In this document: piece after piece, positions 45,356-53,250 of the stretch
Layout: each line of letters begins with the position of its first letter
Numbering within the stretch: the first letter of the stretch is position 1
Made by a program: the position numbers and the translations under genes
Notes under the pieces: model-generated
Databases searched by the model: none
What the model saw: only the letters and a program-made list of their open reading frames with translations
Told to the model about the DNA's origin: nothing
NCBI GenBank assembly: GCA_051880395.1
Contig: JBJENW010000032.1
Location: forward strand, 1 to 64,000
From: JBJENW01 sp051880395
GTDB taxonomy: Bacteria; Bacillota; Clostridia; Lachnospirales; Lachnospiraceae
DNA length: 64,000 nt
Direction: 5' to 3'

Positions 45356-46543
45356 TTAAGCTTTTTCTACGATTGTAGAGCAGCCCATTCCACCACCGAT
45401 ACACAGAGTTGCAAGACCTTTCTTTACGTCAGGACGTTTCTGCATCTCATGTAACAATGTAACTAAGATACGGCATCCAGATGCTCCAACCGGATGTCCT
45501 AATGCAATTGCTCCACCATTTACGTTTACTTTTGACATATCGAAGTTCAGATCTCTTGCAACAGCAATAGACTGAGCAGCAAATGCCTCATTTGCTTCCA
45601 CAAGATCGATATCATCAATTGTTAAACCGGTTTTTTCAAATACTTTCTTTGTAGATGCAACTGGTCCAACACCCATGATAGAAGGATCTACACCGCCAAG
45701 TGCTCCACTTACCCATGTAGCCATTGGTGTAACACCAAGTTCTTTTGCTTTTTCTTCGCTCATAACAACGATTGCAGCTGCACCATCATTGATACCAGAT
45801 GCATTACCTGCTGTTACGAATCCACCCTCTTTACCAGAGCAGCATTTCAGTTTGCTTAAGCTTTCTGCTGTTGTACCTGCACGAGGTCCCTCATCTTTTG
45901 CAAACATGACTGTTTCTCTCTTAACTTTTACTGGAACTGGCACGATTTCGTCATCAAATTTGCCTTCTGCAATTGCTTTCTCACATTTCTGCTGGCTGTT
46001 TGCTGCAAACTCATCTAATTCTTCACGAGTAATACCATATTTATCGCAAACATTTTCTGCTGTGATCATCATGTGATACTGATTGAATGCATCCCATAAT
46101 GCATCGTTGATCATGGTATCTACTAATGTACCATTGTTCATACGATATCCGAAACGAGCATTCGGAAGTGCGAATGGTGCTCTAGACATGTTTTCCATAC
46201 CACCTGCAACAACGATATCAGCCTGACCTGCTAAGATCATCTGTGCTGCCTCATTCACACATTTCAGACCAGAACCGCAAACCACATTCAATGTGAATGC
46301 CGGTACTTCGATTGGTAATCCAGCCTTGATAGATGCCTGACGAGCTGGGTTCTGTCCCAATCCTGCCTGAATAACACACCCCATCATTACTTCGTCAACC
46401 TGCTCTGGTTTTACACCTGCTCTGTTTAAAGCTTCTTTGATAACAATTGCACCAAGATCAACTGCTGGTGTACCGCTTAATGCGCCACCCATTTTACCAA
46501 TTGCTGTACGACAAGCGCCTGCTAAAACTACTTTCTTTGCCAT
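45356..46543 (-). CDS. thl: acetyl-CoA acetyltransferase (thiolase)
   Basis: 395 residues. Nucleophilic Cys in LNVVCGSGLKCVNEAAQ, the acid/base region NVNGGAIALGHPVGASG with His, and the second Cys in LCIGGGMGCS. It condenses two acetyl-CoA to acetoacetyl-CoA, the entry of the butyrate pathway. AAAGGAG 7 nt before the ATG. First gene of the operon, with a long leader that carries a Rex-like box. Confidence 0.97.
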   Translation of the reverse strand: MAKKVVLAGACRTAIGKMGGALSGTPAVDLGAIVIKEALNRAGVKPEQVDEVMMGCVIQAGLGQNPARQASIKAGLPIEVPAFTLNVVCGSGLKCVNEAAQMILAGQADIVVAGGMENMSRAPFALPNARFGYRMNNGTLVDTMINDALWDAFNQYHMMITAENVCDKYGITREELDEFAANSQQKCEKAIAEGKFDDEIVPVPVKVKRETVMFAKDEGPRAGTTAESLSKLKCCSGKEGGFVTAGNASGINDGAAAIVVMSEEKAKELGVTPMATWVSGALGGVDPSIMGVGPVASTKKVFEKTGLTIDDIDLVEANEAFAAQSIAVARDLNFDMSKVNVNGGAIALGHPVGASGCRILVTLLHEMQKRPDVKKGLATLCIGGGMGCSTIVEKA

Positions 46544-46641
46544 ATTCTTATCTCCTTTGAAAAATTATTTTACCGGTCAGATAACCGGAAGTTCACACGC
46601 CTGATTCATCTGCACGTTTCCGCACAAATGTTTTTCGAGGA

Positions 46642-46659
46642 CTGTTATTTTTTTAACAA
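46642..46659. promoter_or_regulatory. Rex-like operator in the thl leader
   Basis: CTGTTATTTTTTTAACAA matches the Rex consensus TTGTTAA-N4-TTAACAA at 12 of 14 defined positions. It lies 99-116 nt upstream of the thl ATG and about 100 nt downstream of the likely -10, so it would act as a roadblock, or a closer promoter exists. Confidence 0.65.
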
Positions 46660-46761
46660 TCTCTCTCAAAAAAAAGTAAATTTCGACTGACCCAGTTAAA
46701 ATTTACAATTTTCATAGCTGCATTAAATTCCATGAAAAACTTACACGTTTTCCATGTGCTT

Positions 46762-46790
46762 ATACTAACACATTCTACTGGGTTTTGCAA
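46762..46790 (-). promoter_or_regulatory. probable promoter of the butyrate operon
   Basis: On the minus strand TTGCAA (46785-46790), 17 bp, TAGTAT (46762-46767), giving a leader of about 210 nt that includes the Rex-like box and a CCGGT/ACCGG hairpin near 46573-46588. Confidence 0.6.
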
Positions 46791-46833
46791 TAAAAATCTT
46801 TGTAAATCTATGCATTCTTTTGTATTTTTATGC

Positions 46834-48099
46834 TCAATAAAACATTTGATGGTCGATAATCGTCGCAGGAAATCCTGGAATGATCGTACGAAAAAACAGA
46901 AAATTATTTGTAATTCTTCCATTCAATACTTCATATGCCGCATTCCTGCACTCCTGTGTTGCGCCGTTTGTAGCAAGCATAACAGCAAATCGTCCACTGG
47001 TAACCGGTGCAAATTGCCCTGGAGAATAAATAACACCTGCAATCGTATTTGGAAATTTCGGACTAAGTACACGATTCATTACCACACTGCCGACTGCTAA
47101 TTTTCCTTCATAAGTTTCTCCTTCTGCTTCACAGTCAATAATTGCTGAAAGAAGCGCATAATCCGTCATATTAAACCCTGGTCCAACCGGAATTCCAGTT
47201 GCATCCGCGGCGGCTTTCAATGACGCTACTTCATCTTCCATATAGAAATAATTGCTCAGTCTGGCTGCATCCTCCCGCTCTTTTTGTGCTTCTAACTGTT
47301 GCTCATATGCACGCTGTTCCTCTATTTTTTTATTCAGTTCGTCAATGATTTCCTGAGCCTGATCTGTCTGTTTCTCTTTTACACCGATCAGCACCTGTGT
47401 TTCATCCACAACCTGCAGCACGACATTCTGATCTTTGCTGATCTGTTCCTGTAGAGATGTTAACTCTTTTTTCTGTTTGTCTAATTTCTTTTTTGATTTT
47501 GTGACTTTCGTTGTGCTAGAATTATATTCCGCTAACATTTTTCGGTCATATTGATTGATCTGCTTGATATAATCTGCACGATTTAATACTTCTCCAAATG
47601 AATCTACATTTGTAAACGCTGATATATAAGAGATATTTCCATTCTCATAAATATATCGAATCCGTCGTTTCATATTCTCATACTGCGTCTGTTCTTTTTT
47701 CTTTGCTTTTTGAAGTTGCAAATCTGTTTTGTCTACTTCCTGTTGCTTTGCAGAAATTTTTTCCTGTGTCTCTTCTATTTTATTACTCAATTCCTGCAGT
47801 TTTGTGTTCAGCTGGTCTAATCGGGACGAAAGTGTTTCTTGCTGTTCCTTTAAATCCGTCACCTGCTCATCCGCCTTTTCTTTTTTCTCCTCCAATTGAT
47901 CCAGCTTTTGGTTCGCCTCGTCAATTTTTTCCTGTGTCGTCTTTGGTTTTTCTTCCTCCTCGTTTTCTGTCTCTACCTGCGCACCTGGATCTGCTTTTAC
48001 CTGCAATGGTGCCCATACAAACATTGGGATACTGCACACCAGCATGACACACATCCCTTTTTTCTTCCACTGCTGCCATTTTTCCTGCTTTTTTTGCAT
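46834..48099 (-). CDS. secreted coiled-coil / SleB-type cell-wall hydrolase, paralogue 1
   Basis: 421 residues. Signal peptide (VCSIPMFVWAPLQVKA), then about 230 residues of heptad-rich coiled coil like the regulators of wall hydrolases (PcsB/EnvC-type), including ISYISAFTNVDSFGEVLNRA, a conserved hook. The C-terminal 120 residues are a Hydrolase_2 (SleB/CwlJ) domain: DCEAEGETYEGKLAVGSVVM with the catalytic Glu, then TIAGVIYSPGQFAPVTSG. It should cut glycan strands, with the coiled coil as control. GAGGCGGAG precedes the ATG. Confidence 0.9.
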   Translation of the reverse strand: MQKKQEKWQQWKKKGMCVMLVCSIPMFVWAPLQVKADPGAQVETENEEEEKPKTTQEKIDEANQKLDQLEEKKEKADEQVTDLKEQQETLSSRLDQLNTKLQELSNKIEETQEKISAKQQEVDKTDLQLQKAKKKEQTQYENMKRRIRYIYENGNISYISAFTNVDSFGEVLNRADYIKQINQYDRKMLAEYNSSTTKVTKSKKKLDKQKKELTSLQEQISKDQNVVLQVVDETQVLIGVKEKQTDQAQEIIDELNKKIEEQRAYEQQLEAQKEREDAARLSNYFYMEDEVASLKAAADATGIPVGPGFNMTDYALLSAIIDCEAEGETYEGKLAVGSVVMNRVLSPKFPNTIAGVIYSPGQFAPVTSGRFAVMLATNGATQECRNAAYEVLNGRITNNFLFFRTIIPGFPATIIDHQMFY

Positions 48100-48349
48100 A
48101 GCTCCGCCTCATTTTCCGATTTTGCAATCGACTACTTACTTCCCCTCTTTTGCAAAATCTTTTTTGACTTTATTGTTTGGTATCATTTCGCCATGTATAA
48201 CTAGGAATAATTTACTATTGATAATTATACTTTGTTTACCACTATATTACAATTTTATTTTTCACAAATATTTTTCTGTTTTTTGTGACAATTTACCAAA
48301 AGTAATGCATTTTTCCAGAATCATTCGTGTTTTTCTTTCTATTTATACA

Positions 48350-48381
48350 GAGAAACGGCTGTCCGAAGCCAGCCGTTTCTC
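48350..48381 (-). terminator. 12-bp perfect hairpin after paralogue 2
   Basis: GAGAAACGGCTG-N8-CAGCCGTTTCTC, 19 nt beyond the stop of the gene at 48400. The following minus-strand sequence UGUAUAAAU has few U, so termination may be weak. Confidence 0.7.
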
Positions 48382-48399
48382 TCATATAACCGTATTTTT

Positions 48400-49644
48400 T
48401 TAGTAAAATATATTATTTCCGATCCGTGTTCCACCCATACCAGATGATGCTGAGCGGAAATACAAAAAGGAATTCGTGATATGTCCGCCTAGAACCTCCT
48501 GCGCAGCACTCCGGCATTCACCGGATGCACCTCCGGTTGCCAAAACCGCTGCATATCTACCGCTCGCTACCGGTGAAAACTGTCCACCTTGGTAGATCAC
48601 GCCCGCAAGTGTGCTTGGAAAACTAGGGCTTGCCACGCGATTCATGACAACGCTGCCGACTGCAAGTTTTCCTTCATAGTTTTCCCCGCCTGCTTCGCAC
48701 TGCAGCAATGCAGCAAGCATTTCTACATCCGAGGCTGCTACAGGTCCCGTAGAAACTTGCGGTTGTGCATTGCTTCCGGCATTTTTTTTTGCTTTTTCTT
48801 CTGCTGCACGCCTCTGAGCGGCTTCCTGTTCTTTTCTTCGAATTTCTTCTAATCGTCTGGCATCTTCTTCTGCTTTTTGTTTTTCTAACTGTGCCTCATA
48901 TTCTTTCTGTGCTTTATATTTTTTCTTCAATTGCTTTGCATTTTCTTTTGCATCCGCAAGCGCTGTATTATTTTCTGACATGGTCTTCTGCGTTTGTTCT
49001 AGTATATTCTCGATTTCTCTTTCCTGTGCATCAAGATCTTTCTTGATCTTTTCCATCTCTTTTTTCTGTGAAACCAATGCCTTCTCATCTTTTTCTATTT
49101 GATTCACTGTTTGATTATAACTATCCAGCATGGTACGGTCATATTGATTAATTGCATTGACATACTCTGATTTATTCAACATCTCTGCGAATGACTGTGC
49201 ACTCACAAGTGCTTCGATATAAGTTTCTGATCCGTTTTCATATATAAATCGGATGCGCTGCTTCATATCCTTATATTGTTTTTTTGCTTTTTGCTTTGCA
49301 CATTTCAAATCTTTCTTTGTTTTCTTAATCTCTGCTTTTTTCTTTTCCAGTTTCTGTGTGGTCGTTTCTATCTGATCACTCAACTCTTTTAAATTGTTGT
49401 CCAATTCGGTCAGTTTCGCGCTCAATTCTGTTTTCTTTTGATTAAGTTTCTCTACCTTCGCATCTGCCTTCGCTTTGGAATTTTCAAGCTGATCTAACAC
49501 TGCATCTGCATCTCGAATCTTTTGTTCCGTAGATGAATCTTTTTCTGCGTAGCTATGTATAGATGTCGTACAAAATACAGTTACAGCAAGTATCATGGCG
49601 ATTCCAATCCGTCCTGTTTTCTTTTTTGTCTTTTTTTCTGTCAT
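48400..49644 (-). CDS. secreted coiled-coil / SleB-type cell-wall hydrolase, paralogue 2
   Basis: 414 residues from the ATG at 49644 (GAGG 8 nt upstream). Same design as the gene at 46834: signal peptide (IAMILAVTVFCTTSIHSYA), PcsB-like coiled coil with ETYIEALVSAQSFAEMLNKS, an Ala/Glu/Lys-rich linker, and a SleB domain with QCEAGGENYEGKLAVGSVVM and a C-terminal YF end. The two genes arose by duplication but the linker and charge differ. A 12-codon upstream ORF overlaps its start codon. Confidence 0.9.
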   Translation of the reverse strand: MTEKKTKKKTGRIGIAMILAVTVFCTTSIHSYAEKDSSTEQKIRDADAVLDQLENSKAKADAKVEKLNQKKTELSAKLTELDNNLKELSDQIETTTQKLEKKKAEIKKTKKDLKCAKQKAKKQYKDMKQRIRFIYENGSETYIEALVSAQSFAEMLNKSEYVNAINQYDRTMLDSYNQTVNQIEKDEKALVSQKKEMEKIKKDLDAQEREIENILEQTQKTMSENNTALADAKENAKQLKKKYKAQKEYEAQLEKQKAEEDARRLEEIRRKEQEAAQRRAAEEKAKKNAGSNAQPQVSTGPVAASDVEMLAALLQCEAGGENYEGKLAVGSVVMNRVASPSFPSTLAGVIYQGGQFSPVASGRYAAVLATGGASGECRSAAQEVLGGHITNSFLYFRSASSGMGGTRIGNNIFY

Positions 49645-49688
49645 ATACACTGCCTCTTTTTCGTCTTTTTTTCTGTCATATACACTGC
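49628..49688 (-). repeat. 35-bp tandem duplication of the start region, creating an upstream ORF
   Basis: A 26-nt sequence containing the ATG and first codons of the SleB paralogue occurs at 49628-49653 and again at 49663-49688. The upstream copy opens an ORF MTEKKTKKRQCI (49641-49679) whose TGA overlaps the true ATG as ATGA. Confidence 0.8.
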
Positions 49689-49804
49689 TTTTTTCCTTCC
49701 TTTACAGAGTATTGTACTATACTTTTTTTTAGAAAACCATCCCTTTTTTTTTCCTGTTTGTCTTTCTATTTTCTGTTAATTGTTTTGTTTTTCTTCTGTT
49801 TTCA

Positions 49805-49833
49805 TTGTTTTTTAGTGCTATTTATGATATAAT
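49805..49833 (+). promoter_or_regulatory. sigma-A-type promoter for the HD-GYP-like gene
   Basis: TTGTTT (49805-49810), 17 bp, TATAAT (49828-49833), placing the start near 49840 and the leader at about 219 nt. Confidence 0.7.
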
Positions 49834-49840
49834 AAAATTA

Positions 49841-50058
49841 CTTTTTAGAGGGTTTTGTGCAAAAGTACAAATGTTCTCTCGAAATCTCTTTGTGCTTGAT
49901 TTTGTGAGATGATTTTTTTGTCAGATGTGCACAAATTTATGAGGCGTACGTGGAACGTACGTTGATTAAATTTGTGTGCATCTGGCGGAAAATCAGCCGC
50001 AAAAGCGGGCGCAAGGGAGATTCCGAGAGAACATACAAATGTAAAGGGGGTTTTTGCT
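49841..50058 (+). ncRNA. structured 5' leader, possible cis-regulatory RNA
   Basis: Elements seen: hairpin UUUGUGC-AAAA-GUACAAA (49854-49871); a long-range 11-bp helix closing the domain (49871-49881 with 50024-50034); a weak 5-bp hairpin (49884-49910) followed by GAUUUUUUU; an uninterrupted 18-bp helix (49922-49939 with 49967-49984, two G-U pairs) topped by CGTACGT/ACGTACG; and CCGC-AAAA-GCGG (49997-50008). The ribosome site AAAGGGGG starts 9 nt after the closing helix. I recognise no known riboswitch core in it. Confidence 0.55.
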
Positions 50059-51267
50059 ATGCTTTTCGTCAAAACAGACGATTTAAAACCTGGCATGCGC
50101 ATTGCCAAACCAATTTACAATCGTATGGGTGTTATGCTTTATGAACGAGATACAAAGCTGACAGAACAAGGCATCAACAGTATCAAAAATTTTGGTCTGA
50201 TCGGTATTTACATACTCGAACCGGCAGAACCGGTTCCACCGCTCACACAAGAGGAACTTGATTTCGAACAATTTCAGACCATTGCAGTATTCCAGATTCG
50301 AGATGATTTAATTTTTTTAAAAAATGACAAACCACCAAAAAATCTGTTGATACTTGTACGGGATATTTTGAAACGCTACGGTTCTATGGATCACAAGTTG
50401 AGCTTCACACAAAATCTGCGCAGTTCTTCGGACTGCATCTATAAACGTGCGATCAACTGTGCCATTTTATCCGCACTGATCTCCCATGAAATGCATCTGA
50501 ATTATTCGGACCAGGCTGCAGTAGTCGCTGCTGCTCTTTTGTATGATTTCGGTCTTCTCTTTCTCCCACTTGCTTTATTAGAAAAAGAAGGTGCCTACAC
50601 AGAAGAGGAGGAACAGGAAATCGCAGCCGCCCGCAGAAAAGGATTTTCCCTGCTTCATATGGAAGACAACCCTTATCAGATTCCGAAGGCTACCTTCTCT
50701 ATTCTGAGCAGTCTGCTAAAGATGCCATCCTCTCCAGAATCTGTAACCAAAGCCATTCACGCCTCCATCAGTACAAAAATCCTTTTGGTTGCAGAAACGT
50801 TTGATCGCCTGACTGCCATGCAGTTAAATCAGGAACCTGTTTCGGAATTACGCGCCATGCAGTATTTAAAAAAATATCCGAAATGTTATGATCCGGCGAT
50901 TGTAAACGCGCTCTCCCGTAGCATTCATATTCTACCGGTCGGAGCCTGTGTGGATCTTTCAAACGGAAAAAAAGGTCTTGTCGTCGCCGAAAATTCTTTG
51001 CTATTTCTTTGTCCACTTATTCTGCTTTTCGATGACAACGAACTGCTCGATCTCAGTCAGCCGGAAATTGCTCGCGAGGTACAGATTGTCGATATCATGA
51101 AAACAATGGACAACCGAATTGCTATTGACAGAGTCTCATTGGATTTGTTTCAATCCGATGCACATACAAAAAAAATTGCGGAACATTTCTTCAAAAATCA
51201 TGCGCATCCTGCAGTTTCTCCGATATCTGAACCAGTCGAAGAAACCACAAATTTTTCAGAAGAATAA
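50059..51267 (+). CDS. degenerate HD-GYP-like protein
   Basis: 402 residues from the ATG at 50059, with AAAGGGGG 8 nt upstream; an earlier in-frame ATG lies inside the folded leader. The N-terminal 70 residues (VKTDDLKPGMRIAKPIYNRM) match the PilZ-like or DUF3391-type cap seen before HD-GYP domains. The helical core AAVVAAALLYDFGLLFLPLA and LVAETFDRLTAM follow the HD-GYP order, but the metal His is Tyr in LLYDFG, and the GYP loop and later His residues are not seen. It is probably catalytically dead and may still bind a nucleotide or partner. Confidence 0.72.
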   Translation: MLFVKTDDLKPGMRIAKPIYNRMGVMLYERDTKLTEQGINSIKNFGLIGIYILEPAEPVPPLTQEELDFEQFQTIAVFQIRDDLIFLKNDKPPKNLLILVRDILKRYGSMDHKLSFTQNLRSSSDCIYKRAINCAILSALISHEMHLNYSDQAAVVAAALLYDFGLLFLPLALLEKEGAYTEEEEQEIAAARRKGFSLLHMEDNPYQIPKATFSILSSLLKMPSSPESVTKAIHASISTKILLVAETFDRLTAMQLNQEPVSELRAMQYLKKYPKCYDPAIVNALSRSIHILPVGACVDLSNGKKGLVVAENSLLFLCPLILLFDDNELLDLSQPEIAREVQIVDIMKTMDNRIAIDRVSLDLFQSDAHTKKIAEHFFKNHAHPAVSPISEPVEETTNFSEE

Positions 51268-51273
51268 AAATCC

Positions 51274-51303
51274 ACGGTCCACAAGCATTCGCTTGCGGAC
51301 CGT
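51274..51303. terminator. bidirectional terminator between HD-GYP-like gene and gltA
   Basis: ACGGTCCACAAGC-N4-GCTTGCGGACCGT (one mismatch). The minus strand continues GGAUUUUUAUUC, so it mainly serves gltA; the plus strand continues CUUUUG. Confidence 0.82.
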
Positions 51304-51312
51304 CTTTTGTTC

Positions 51313-52671
51313 CTATGCTTTTTTTTCTTCTATATTTCCTGATACCGGAATCTCTTCCATTACACTCATGTAGGCTGGACGAATAATTTTATTTGTAGAA
51401 ATCAATTCTTCTACGCGATGTGCACTCCACCCCACGATTCTTGCAATCGCAAAAATCGCTGTATACAACTCCTGTGGAATTTCAAGCATATCGTAGACAA
51501 ATCCACTGTAAAAATCTATATTCGGGCTGACTCCTGTTGTAATATGCCGTTTTTCTGCAATCAACTGCGGCGCCACATCTTCAATGCTCTGATACAACTG
51601 CATATCTTTTTCCCGATGTTTCTCTACAGCCAGCTTCTCCACGTATTTTTTGAAGACACGCTCACGCGGATCCGATAATGTATAAACAGCATGTCCCATT
51701 CCATAAATCAGACCTTTTTGATCAAAAGCATCTTTCTCTAATATTTTCGTCAGATACGACCGTATCTCCTCTTTGTCTCCGTAATCTTTGATGTGATTTC
51801 GGATATCTTCCATCATTTCCATCACTTTGATATTTGCACCGCCATGTTTTGGTCCTTTCAGTGAGGACATCGCTGCTGCGATCGTTGAATACGTATCAGA
51901 ACCAGATGAAGTGACAACTCTGGTCGTAAACGTCGAATTATTTCCACCGCCATGCTCCATATGTAAGATCAATGCCGTATCAAGAACTTTTGCCTCTACC
52001 TCCGTATAATGTTGGTCCGGACGAAGCATCATCAATAAATTTTCAGCTGTAGATAATTTGGGATTGGGATTGTGTATGATCATACTCGCCTGTTTTTCGT
52101 AATGATTGTAAGCATTATATCCGTAAACCGCCAAAAGTGGGAACTGACTGATCAACTGCATGCACTGTCGCAAAACATTCGGGATACTGGTATCTTTCGC
52201 ATTTTCATCATAGGATGCTAATGTCAGAATACTTCTTGTCATAGAATTCATGATATCCTCAGACGGTGCTTTCATAATGACATCTCTGGTAAAATTTGTC
52301 GGAAGCGTTCTACTTTCTCCGATCCATTTTGCAAATTCCGCCTGCTCTTTTTCATCCGGCAGTTCTCCCATCAACAAAAGATATGCGATTTTTTCAAATC
52401 CGAGTTCTTTCTCATCCAGAGAATTGATCAGATCTTCTACGCGATATCCACGATACCAGAGTTTTCCGTCCGTTGAAATTTTTTTTCCATTTCGAATCGT
52501 TGAAGATGTGATTTTTGAAATTTTCGTCAGTCCAGTCAACACACCGTTTCCCTGATCATCACGAAGCCCAAGATTCACTCCGTACTCTTCATAGAGGCGT
52601 GGAGCAATGCTGTCATTTCTTTTACATACTTTTTCCTGCTTTTTTGTATACTTACTCAACGGTTCCATCAT
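51313..52671 (-). CDS. gltA: citrate synthase
   Basis: 452 residues. Catalytic His residues are in SSLKGPKHGGAN and YGMGHAVYTLSDPRE, the Asp in SPNIDFYSGFVYDML. The N-terminus is about 50 residues longer than in compact bacterial forms. It condenses oxaloacetate and acetyl-CoA, most likely for glutamate synthesis in this anaerobe. Two ATGs follow AAGGAGG. Its start overlaps the end of the MarR gene by 20 nt, so the pair is coupled. Confidence 0.94.
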   Translation of the reverse strand: MMEPLSKYTKKQEKVCKRNDSIAPRLYEEYGVNLGLRDDQGNGVLTGLTKISKITSSTIRNGKKISTDGKLWYRGYRVEDLINSLDEKELGFEKIAYLLLMGELPDEKEQAEFAKWIGESRTLPTNFTRDVIMKAPSEDIMNSMTRSILTLASYDENAKDTSIPNVLRQCMQLISQFPLLAVYGYNAYNHYEKQASMIIHNPNPKLSTAENLLMMLRPDQHYTEVEAKVLDTALILHMEHGGGNNSTFTTRVVTSSGSDTYSTIAAAMSSLKGPKHGGANIKVMEMMEDIRNHIKDYGDKEEIRSYLTKILEKDAFDQKGLIYGMGHAVYTLSDPRERVFKKYVEKLAVEKHREKDMQLYQSIEDVAPQLIAEKRHITTGVSPNIDFYSGFVYDMLEIPQELYTAIFAIARIVGWSAHRVEELISTNKIIRPAYMSVMEEIPVSGNIEEKKA

Positions 52672-53149
52672 CCTTCATCCCTCCTTCCATTTCCTCTAAC
52701 TCGCTGCTCATCACCGTTTCCATCTGTTTCATCAGATTCAACAACTGAATAAAATTATCTTTTCCGAATTTGTCAATGACTCTTCCATAAAACTTTTCAA
52801 AAAACGATTGCTGCTGCTCTAATAATTGTTCTCCTAATTCTGTGATCGTCACATAAGTTCCATCACTTCCGTTTCCGTCATGGGACCAAGCGACCAAACC
52901 GCGGTTTTTTAGGTTTCCTACCATATTTGAAGTTTTTCGTATGGAAAGCTGCATTTTTTCCGATAAATCTTTAAGGTAAGTTCGCCCAACATAAATTTCT
53001 TCCTGATTTGCTGTCTCTTTGATCGTATGCAATGCAATGTAATCCGGAACACTGAGTACTCGGTTTCCCTGCTCTTTATTGAGCAGATATCTTCGGATTG
53101 TCAATTCATTTCCTAATTTTAATGCATCTAATTCTTTCTTTTCCTCCAT
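52652..53149 (-). CDS. MarR-like winged-helix regulator upstream of gltA
   Basis: 165 residues from the ATG at 53149 (GAGGAGG 6-7 nt upstream). The winged helix is YLKDLSEKMQLSIRKTSNMV then GNLKNRGLVAWSHDGNGSDG, a MarR fold with a Gly-rich wing. Long helices on both sides would form the dimer. Overlap with gltA suggests it regulates citrate synthase or itself; the effector is unknown. It follows the groEL terminator. Confidence 0.78.
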   Translation of the reverse strand: MEEKKELDALKLGNELTIRRYLLNKEQGNRVLSVPDYIALHTIKETANQEEIYVGRTYLKDLSEKMQLSIRKTSNMVGNLKNRGLVAWSHDGNGSDGTYVTITELGEQLLEQQQSFFEKFYGRVIDKFGKDNFIQLLNLMKQMETVMSSELEEMEGGMKDDGTVE

Positions 53150-53165
53150 CGCAGTTCCTCCTCTT

Positions 53166-53211
53166 AAAAAAGGACGGGAGTGACTGTGCGGCAATTACGA
53201 TCACTCCCGTC
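53166..53211 (-). terminator. groEL terminator
   Basis: GACGGGAGTGA-N17-TCACTCCCGTC followed on the minus strand by CUUUUUU. Confidence 0.9.
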
Positions 53212-53250
53212 TGTTTCCACCTTTTTACGGGTGAAAATCATATGTTCATT

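Noticed and set aside
46653..46922. 89-codon minus-strand frame between thl and the SleB-type gene
   Set aside because: It covers the butyrate promoter and Rex-like box, lacks a ribosome site and is not protein-like.
49841..50058. c-di-GMP (GEMM) riboswitch
   Set aside because: The conserved CACGCA, GCAAAGCC and GGUAGGUAGC blocks are absent despite the signalling-type gene downstream.
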